Below are positions 56,501 through 64,000 of a stretch of 64,000 bases of DNA, piece by piece (the first letter of the stretch is position 1; each line of letters opens with the position of its first letter). The DNA is from Asterochloris sp. CNOR1 (taxonomy: Eukaryota; Chlorophyta; Trebouxiophyceae; Trebouxiales; Trebouxiaceae). Position numbers and translations under genes: made by a program. The DNA lies in contig OZ017746.1 of assembly GCA_963969365.1 (NCBI GenBank), forward strand, positions 2,914,001 through 2,978,000, in the 5' to 3' direction. The notes under the pieces are model-generated. The model saw only the letters and a program-made list of their open reading frames with translations, ran no database searches and was not told the origin of the DNA.

Positions 56501-59500
56501 CCAGCACAGAGGCCAGACCTCACACAAGCAGAGCCCAAGCACAGAGGCCCTGCCTGGCCCACAGGAGGGGCTCTGCACTTGGGTCTGTACTTGACCTTCA
56601 ACACTTACTTCACCAGGAGGCAAAGGCTTCCTGCTCAGTCGTGCACCCCTTGAAGTCAGCCTTGGCACATGCAGTGCTGGCTTGCAACAGCTGCCGGCTG
56701 CACAAGCAAGGGCACGCCTGCCCAGCCCCTACACCCAGCATGTAGCGATCTGCAGCATCACCTGCTGGCTGCACAGAAACTGCACGATGTGCACGTGCCC
56801 GTTGCTGGCGGCCAGGTGCAGCGGCGTGCGCTGATTGTAATCGCTGGTGTTGGGGTCCATGCCGTTGGAGATGAGCAGCTCCACATAAGCAGCATCGCTG
56901 TCCACAGATGCCGTGAAGAGGGCGCCTGTAGGGCTCAGGCATGCAGGCGCTTGTCTGGAGGGTGTCCAGAAAGTGGCTTTTTGAAGGCAGCGCTACAAAT
57001 GACGGCTGCTGCAAAGATGTCTTGGGCTGCATTCCTGAGGGTAGCAGCATGCAGCAGCCCATGGCAGCTTGGCAATTGCGCCAGACTGAGCAAACAGTCT
57101 ACAAGAGGAGCTTGCTGGCACCCAGCTGCATGAAACGGCATCCACTGCGGCGGCATGGAGGACCCGACTGCTCATTGATGATGCAGCCGCTGCAGCTGCG
57201 CTTGCCTTTGGCTTTGTCGTGGTGCAGCACTGCTCCACTCCTCTTCAGGAAGGCAACCACCTCGCTGTGCTTGTGGCGAACGGCATCCATGATGGGGGTG
57301 CCATTGTACCTGGGGGCAGGCAAACAGCCCATCAACAACCCAATTATGCGTCATGCAGCGTTGCCTGGCAGCACCTGCAGCAGCAGGGCGCCGTCCCACA
57401 GGCAGGCAAGGTGTCATGTTCTTTTGCATCTGGAACATGTTCTGCTGGGCAGCGCCTGCAGCTTGGGTGATGGTTGCCTCGACACAGCAGCTTGCTCAGG
57501 CAGCTTCTTGCAGAAAGTGGGCAGGCAGCCTTGTTCGTGACCGCAACAAGCAGTCCTGGCGGGGCAGCACCTGCTGCGTGGGGTGGCCACCACAGTTCGC
57601 GCTGGGAAGGGGTGAATTGCTGTTGACAGCTCTGGCCACTTGCTGCAAGCAGTCCTGCCTTGCAGCACCCTCAGCTTGTGCCCCTGGCATGAGCAGTCAG
57701 CAGGTGACTGTCCCTGGAATAACTGCGTGCGCAGGAACTCCCGGCACCTGACCCGGCAGAAGGGCTGCTCTGCATGTTGTGGCTGACAGCACCCACACAT
57801 GTGACCGATGGCACCCAGCGTTTGACTGAGTCGGGGCTCACTGTGCAGGAGGGGGAGTGCACACCTGTCGATAACGTTCATGTTGGCGCCGTGCACCAGC
57901 ACGAGGTGACGAACCATGGCAATGTGGCCGTTGCTGGCCGCGAGGTGCAGCGCGGTGCGCTGGTGGTAGTCGCTGTCGTCCACCTCCACATCATTGCTGC
58001 TCAGCAGGAGTTGCACCTGCAGCAGAGCAGGGGCCACAGCGTGAGCTGCGCGCGCAGCCAGACCATTGTTGCTCAGGAACCTGCACCTGCAGGAGCACAC
58101 AGGCGCAAGCCACCAGAATCTGCACAGCAAACTCTGCTACATGCGACCTCACTTGCTCACTACCACTCACAGCCCAAGCTACATGTGCATCTGGGAACCC
58201 ACATGTGCCTGCCACGATGTGCAGGTACAGGGCACACCCTGCCCTATGCAGCTCGCTGCCTGCTCTGAGATTGCCCTGCCTGCTCAACCTGGCCCCCTCA
58301 CAAGGCGATGGTGATGCTGCCAGCCCTGTCATGAACAAAGGCTGCCATATTTCATAAGGCGCTTCACCTCTTCAATGGTCCGGTGGGCGGCTGCGTCCAC
58401 CGTGTGCGTTGGGTGCTTCTCATGCAGCTTACGCAAATGAGGACATGCTTGTCGCACATCTCCAGGTAAACCACCCCCACCTCTTCAATGATGCCCCGTG
58501 CAGCGGCATCGACCATGCGCACCACGCGCTCGCTGCGCTTCTTGCGCTTGGCCACCTCCAGGACGCGCTTGACCTCCGCGTGCATGGAGCGCTGCACATC
58601 CCAGCTCTTCAAGATATTCTTGGTGATCTGCTCCTCCTGCAGGCACACAGACGCTGTGGCAGCACTGGAAGCCTGTTATGCCGGCAAGCAACAGCCTCGG
58701 CCCGGTGGCTGGAGGTATTTCACTCCGTCGGGACTTGAGCCTACTTCCCTGTCACACACAACCCATGATCGTGTGCAACTTCCATCATGCCCCACTAGGC
58801 GAGCGAGTAACGGTCTGCTCACACAGCACATTGCTTCTCAACTCAATTTGCACAGCTGTTGCCAGTCCTCTGACGCGCAAAATATTGTAGGGCTTTGTGC
58901 TGGCACATTAGCTCATTCTGCTGCAGCTCAATGCTGCCCCACCTGGTCAGGGTAGAGCTTCACCAGCTGACTGTAGTCCGCCTTTGGCAGAGCAAACAGG
59001 GTGGCATGGGAGCTGCTGGCTGCTCGAGCGTGGGTGATGTGACGCATGCCAAAGAAGAAGCCCATCTCACCCACCACCTGCAGCAACTGATGTCATAACC
59101 TCAGCTGAGCACACAACCAGAGCAAAGCAGTGCGCAAGGGTGATGTTTGGTGAAGAGCGGGGAGACGTGATGCGTGTCGCGTGAACAGACGCTGTAGATC
59201 CTCCTGCAATGCTGTCACTTTGGCAGAAGGAGACTGACCTGCCCAGCGCTGCGCACGCTCTCAGTGATTTCTGACTGGTCCTCCTGCTCAATGAGCAGCT
59301 CCACTACCCCGCCTGCCACAATGTACAGCTCCCGTGACACGTCGTTCATGCGGAACAAGTAGTTGTCTGGGCTGAGATTGACCTGCAGCATGCACCATCA
59401 ATCAGGACATAGCCAGCAGGCAGCTTGCAACTGTGAAGGGCTGGCTGGTGGCTTAGGCAGCCAGCAAGAGTAGCTCATGCTTGGGAGCGCTTGCTGCAGG

Positions 59501-62500
59501 CAAAGCGCCAACCAAGCACAGTATAATACGTCTGACAGCAAGCAACCGTAAGGACTCAGCAACATCCCAAAAGAACACAGTATGAGCGTAGCGCATGAGT
59601 GTGGACCTGGCGCTTATACTCATGGCAAATGCCAGGACATTTTCAAAATATTTGGATGCAGCATTGCCCCGGCAGCATTGCCCCGGCAGCATTGCCCCGG
59701 CAGCAGACATTCCATGCTCACCTCATGGCACAGCACCGAGAGAGAGTCCAGAAAGTTATCATTGCAGCCCTCAAAGGTCTGCACCACACTGATCAGGCTG
59801 CGGCTCATGTGCTTGGCCACCTCCACCTGCAGGCAAGCAGCAACCGGTCTGATGAGATTTGCCTGAGGGCTAGCACTCTCCATAGAGAGGCTCAGCTGGC
59901 AAGATAGGCCGCCAGTCAGCCAGTCATCTTGATCAAGTGAGTTCCTGCTTACTCAATACTCCCTCATGTAGCGTCCCCCTGACACAGGAGAGTCAGAAGG
60001 AGCTGCAGCTCTGACTTGGAGTCTCTCAAGCAACAGGCAGCATTGCCTGATGCAGGCAGGCTGGCTCCATCTGCATCAGGCTTGACAGTGCCACCTGGCA
60101 GTGCAGCAACGCGCTAAGCGCCAGTCACGGACAGCAGCTGCCAGAAACATGCCGCCAAGGCCACCTGCAGGGTGTGGGAGAGGGTGGAGAAGACGTCTGC
60201 ATCCCCCTGCTCCTGATGCATGACTTGGGACGTCTCCACGTGGCGCGAGATGTCCTCACATAGCTCCGGCGGCAGGTTACGGTTGCTGACAAACTTGTTG
60301 ATGGCTTGCACCTGCAGCACAGGGGCTCTGCATCTGAGGCAAGGGTTGCAGGATGCAAGTCTTTGGGACTTTGTGTCCGGCCCAGATCTGCAGCTAGGTC
60401 AGTATGCAGGCTTGTGGCCCTAGTATTCAACTGCTCAGCCTTAGCACAGCACATACAGGCAGACCTGGAACCAGCCAGCAAAGTGGCAGCCTCAGCTGCC
60501 AAAAACATGGAAAGAGCTAAGGGCAGACAAGCCATAAAGATTGAGCTCATGTGGATCCCGCTGAGCTGCCCAAAGGCTGTGGTGTGCTGCTATACTGCAG
60601 AAACGTACTTGGGACCTTATCTTGACCAGCTCTGCATCCTGGTCCATGACTAGATTGGAGATCTCTCCCAGCAAATAGGCAAAAACTGTAAGGGAAACCA
60701 CCATGGCCACCATGGTGTACAAGATCTGCATGCAGCAAAACAATGGCTCAGCGCCTGTCTATGGCTCTGACAAAGCACAGTGCACATCTGAATCATCATG
60801 ACTGCAGCCGCTCTGTACGCATGCACAGGGTGTGCTGTCACATCTGGTGAGGCCGCAGTACAGATGGGCCTTCTGGCGGGAACTCGAATGCTGTTGTCAA
60901 CAGTGGCGGGCAAAATGTGGCTGCCCTCGCACCTCTGACATGTTCTTGGGCGTCATATTGCCTATCTGACCGTTGGTGCTGAGCGTGGCCACCACCCAGT
61001 AGAAGCTGAGCAGATACTGCTCCCAGATGGTGCCCTGCTCATAAATGTCCTGTACGCCAAAGCCTGCAGTGCGGTAAAATATGGCTGCTGAGCAGGGAGC
61101 AAGTTGAGGGAGCCAATGTGAAGGATTTGAACGCCAAAGCTTGCAGGGCAATCAGGGGCTGGCTGCTGATCGACATGCAAGCCAGAAAGCCAGTGTGCAC
61201 CCTCATGAACAGTACACTCCTGGACAAGAGCTGCTCATGCAGAACAGGACATGGGGCGCGTTGATTTGAATGGCCTGCCTGCTAGCATCACTGATCGCGA
61301 CCAAATCACAGGAGCAGAAGGAAATGGAGCCGCCCACCTCCATAAGCGCCAGGCCAGTGCTGCGTCAGGTCATATTCGTACACGGGATAGCTGATGTTGT
61401 GGGCTACAAAGGATGGGGTGGGAATGCTATTGTTTCCAGCATCAACATAGATCCCGTCGTCCAACACAAGGTAAGTGTTGCTGGTGAAGATGTCGGGCAG
61501 GCCTGCCGTGCCCACATACCAGAGGATGCAGGCCATGATGTGACTAACCCCCAGCATGATGGGCACAAGGAAGCGGAAACGGGAGCTGATGGAGTCTGCA
61601 TCCAACTCAGACTCCTGCAGGCCCAGAAACAACGCTGACTCAGTCAAGCCAGCAGCAGGACTTCACTGGAGCGGGCCAGCACCAGGACACTGCACATACG
61701 CTGTACCCAGCGGAAGGGCTGCGGCCTTTCACAGCAGGGCTAGAGGCAGCAGCAGGTGGCAACACCTCAGCCCCTAGACATGACACACAAGCCCACAAAG
61801 ATATTTGCAGCTCACCATGCCTGAGCCAGTGATGTAGGCAGCTCAGGGTTTTGAGCAACCTGCATGGACATCAGTGGTGTAAGCAGCCTGCGTACCTTTC
61901 TCAGGTACCAGACGTACACCCTGTGCAGCCTCAGCAGCTTGGGCACGCGCAGCCAGGCCTGGTACTGTACTGAGCCGCCAGCTGTCTTGACCAGCAGGTC
62001 ATAGGGGCAGGAGGAGATGAAGTCCATGACAAAATGTTTGCCTGAAGTCACCAAGCCATCTTTAGGCTTCTTGTGCAGTAGTGGGCCTCACTGTGGGACA
62101 GTGTTGCGCTTCGGGCATCAGACAGTGCAGCTGCCTGATGCAGCAGTCACCTAAATAGTTTCTGCGGATCTTTGATAGCTCAACGACCAGAACACTCTTC
62201 TTGTTGGGGTAGGCACGAAAAAAGTGAAGGATAACATCAATGACAAGCAGGCAATCAAGGACCTGCACAGCAGCAGCTTGAATGAGAAGCATATCAGGTT
62301 GAACAACTCTGAACGTTCCACAACATTTCTTCAAGCAACAGCTGGAGAGGATCCGAGAGGAAAGAGGGGGTGCAGAGTTGGATGAGAGAGGAATGAACAG
62401 GCTGGGATGTGGAGCAAGGCGTCCTCAGTGTGGTGACGGTTCGGCACAAGATCACAGCAGTCACCTGAATGGAGATGTAATACCAGTGCGCGAGCCGTTG

Positions 62501-63886
62501 TTGGCCCCTAAAAGCAATGTCCATGGGAATCTGAATGAAGAAAAAGACTGCCAGCCAGCGCACCAGGGCATCCCACCACAGAATTCTGTGGCTGCCAGGT
62601 AAAATAACGTACCATGGCCGGTCACGGGGCATCACAAAGCCTGCAGACAGGCACGCTGTGTTCACATTTGGCGGAGGTAGGAGTGCAGCCTGCCAGTGCT
62701 CTCATGCAGGCCAAGGCGCCAGGCAGCCTGCTTTGCACTGCTGTCAGCCAATTGGCCAGCAGCCTGGGCACTCACCCTCGGAGCCATGCAGCTGCATGAA
62801 TCCAGACTGCTTGAAGGCAGCCCTCCACTTCTGGGTGCTATCACCCTTCAACATTGGCACCATCACCTGCAGGCGGCAGCTGTGAGACCGCTGTGGCCCA
62901 CACATCTGGCATGACTGCCTGCAGCATTGCGATATTGCAAGGGCAGGTTGCCTGTTTGCCACACAGATTGACAGGTGCTGTGTTGCAGCCTGCAGTGAGC
63001 TCCAACAGCAATGGGTTGCTGAGCTGACCATGCAGCATGCAGCAGTGTCCAACAGCTCTAGGCTCACCCTAATGAATTCATCAAAGGTGATGCGCTTGTC
63101 CTTGTTGGTGTCCAGACGGTCCATGGCACTGCGTACTGTCTTGTGGGTGATGATCTGTGAAGCATCATCTGCAATAGTCATCAACAGACGCTCCACCTCT
63201 CTCGCCTCCAGGGAGCCATTCTTGTTGGCATCAATCTGCAGCATATGCAGGTGTGAAGGCAGGCAAAAGCATCAATCTGCATCTGCAGGCACTGGTGATG
63301 GCAGGCATGACATGCTTCCAATGGCCTGCAACCAGCGGTGCAGGAGGATGACCAGCCTGCCGACAAATGAGCAGGCGAGCTGACCAGCAGACAGCGGCCC
63401 TCTCAGTACATGAATGAGTCAGCAGACCTGTTACATCACGGCATCGCATTGGGAGCTCCTCAGCTTCCGCACCTGATGGAACATGGCCTCAAGCGTCATG
63501 AGCTTATTGTTCACATCTGCGTCTGGCGGCGGCGCAGTCACTGCCCTGAGCACGTTTTCCTTGGCGCGCCGGAAACGCTCCACCAGCGGCGGGCTGCGCA
63601 TGTGGCCGCTGTTGGTCACTGTCAGCAGCTTGCTGATACCTTTTGGCGGCCCAGCTGCAGGCATAGGGCTAGCCCGATCACGAGCAGGCACTGCAAAAGC
63701 ATGCAGCGCTGCTGGCTTGGACTGCAGCTTGCTCCAGTCAGCCTTGTTGTGCGGGAGGTCGTGCTGCAAGGAACTGCTTGCCACTTTGAACACTTGCATG
63801 CGCTGCTTAGACTTCGGCAACTGTGTGGCCCTGCAGCAAGTGTCCAGACTGTGGCCACCAGGCCGCCTTGCTGCAACAGTTGACAT
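53550..63886 (-). CDS. Voltage-gated-like cation channel: EF-hands + 6TM + cNMP-binding + ankyrin repeats
   Basis: Large multi-exon channel. N-terminal exon (63886 to about 63471) is disordered and ends MFHQ. The next exon (63241-63070) has two EF-hands, DANKNGSLEARE and DTNKDKRITFDE, both with complete 12-residue loops. S1 is ILWWDALVRWLAVFFFIQIP (about 62590); then S2 (LDCLLVIDVILHFF), S3, S4 (WLRVPKLLRLHRVYVWYLRK) and S5 (PIMLGVSHIMACILWYVG). The pore exon (61067-60933) reads YWVVATLSTNGQIGNMTP. S6 is VAMVVSLTVFAYLLGEISNL. A C-linker and cNMP-binding fold (NYLFRMNDVSRELYIVAGGV; MGFFFGMRHI) follow. Six ankyrin repeats in three exon pairs (57990-55200), plant K+-channel type (DYHQRTALHLAASNGH / NGTPIMDAVRHKHSEVVAFL), come next. 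After them come helical exons (54620-53700) whose link to the channel is uncertain. The pore lacks the GYG filter, so ion selectivity is open. Confidence 0.8.
55200..57990 (-). repeat. Three tandem two-exon ankyrin units
   Basis: The order is A-B-A-B-A-B. A exons: DYHQRTALHLAASNGH (about 57960), DYNQRTPLHLAASNGH (56850), DYEQRTALHVAACRGR (55680). B exons: NGTPIMDAVRHKHSEV (57310), GNTPLMDAIRHGHTEV (56070), GATPLQDAYLVHDKV (55310). Introns fall at equivalent points (NVIDR / NVVDR before the B exon), showing duplication of a two-exon block. Confidence 0.8.
59658..59705. repeat. 14-bp minisatellite
   Basis: GCAGCATTGCCCCG repeated three times exactly, plus a partial fourth copy. In an intron of the channel gene. 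Confidence 0.9.
61050..61150 (-). repeat. Duplicate of the pore-exon acceptor in the upstream intron
   Basis: On the minus strand the exon start CTGCAGGCTTTGGCGT (about 61067 downwards) is preceded 80 bp upstream in the intron by CTGCAAGCTTTGGCGT (about 61146 downwards), one mismatch in 16. Confidence 0.7.
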
Positions 63887-64000
63887 CAGCTCAGCGAGAG
63901 CAGACTGCAGACTCTGTGGGCCTCACTTGAGTACAGAGACTGTGTCCCCAGGGACTGCGTGGTGGGCCAGGAGGTCAGGCTGAGGGAGTGCTGCATGTTG
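63887..64000. other. 5' flank of the channel gene
   Basis: Upstream of the proposed start at 63886. Too short to tell whether it is promoter, leader or intron of an upstream exon outside the window. Confidence 0.4.

Noticed and set aside
58690-58805. tRNA-like segment with a B-box-like GGCTCAAGTCC on the minus strand
   Set aside because: No matching A box, T stem or acceptor stem could be paired; it lies in a channel-gene intron.
53550-63886. A plain plant Shaker K+ channel (AKT/SKOR)
   Set aside because: The pore lacks TxGYGD and the protein starts with EF-hands, so only the ankyrin and overall layout agree.

Overview
The window is nuclear DNA of a green alga. Every gene is split into short exons by GT-AG (and several GC-AG) introns of about 60-900 bp, and most acceptors end in CTGCAG or TGCAG. 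Coding exons look richer in CpG than introns. The gene set is plant-like: PPR-SMR, MED4, an AMT ammonium transporter, and a channel with plant K+-channel-type ankyrin repeats. A trebouxiophyte (Coccomyxa- or Trebouxia-like) fits best, but this is inferred from style, not from a marker gene. No rRNA, tRNA, transposon or CRISPR array was recognised.

Layout. 1-2824 (+): 3' part of a PPR-SMR gene. 3419-6098 (+): mitochondrial carrier. 6141-7468 (-): EMAPII-type tRNA-binding protein. 7549-9478 (+): EF-P, probably mitochondrial. 9774-10962 (+): unidentified gene. 11375-15262 (+): peroxin PEX3. 15558-17137 (-): Mediator MED4. About 17739-19315 (+): single-pass membrane RING protein. 20005-24880 (+): AMT, 15 exons. 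25434-29097 (-): RCC1-repeat protein. 29480-30744 (+): histidine phosphatase. 30883-33239 (-): multi-pass membrane protein. 33374-34161 (+): PIG-P. 34325-40339 (-): SAND- and ARID-domain nuclear protein (one gene or two). 40886-42380 (+): MPDU1. 42478-50164 (-): Sec24. 50523-53087 (+): Rab1. 53550-63886 (-): cation channel with EF-hands, cNMP-binding domain and ankyrin repeats.

How they work together. From 20 kb onward strands alternate strictly, giving short shared promoters and tail-to-tail 3' ends 42-553 bp apart. The 33-53 kb block holds four ER/secretory genes: PIG-P (GPI anchor start), MPDU1 (use of dolichol-linked sugars), Sec24 (COPII cargo coat) and Rab1 (ER-to-Golgi GTPase). Sec24 and Rab1 share one promoter interval, as do the EMAPII and EF-P translation genes, whose start codons are only 80 bp apart.

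Exon models for EMAPII, EF-P, AMT, histidine phosphatase, PIG-P, MPDU1 and Rab1 close without a frame break and give 232, 227, 542, 191, 140, 254 and 203 residues. The other genes are recognised by domain but some exons are unresolved. The most unusual signals are the high share of GC-AG introns, repeated partial copies of splice boundaries inside introns, an 11-nt micro-exon, and the non-canonical pore of the terminal channel.
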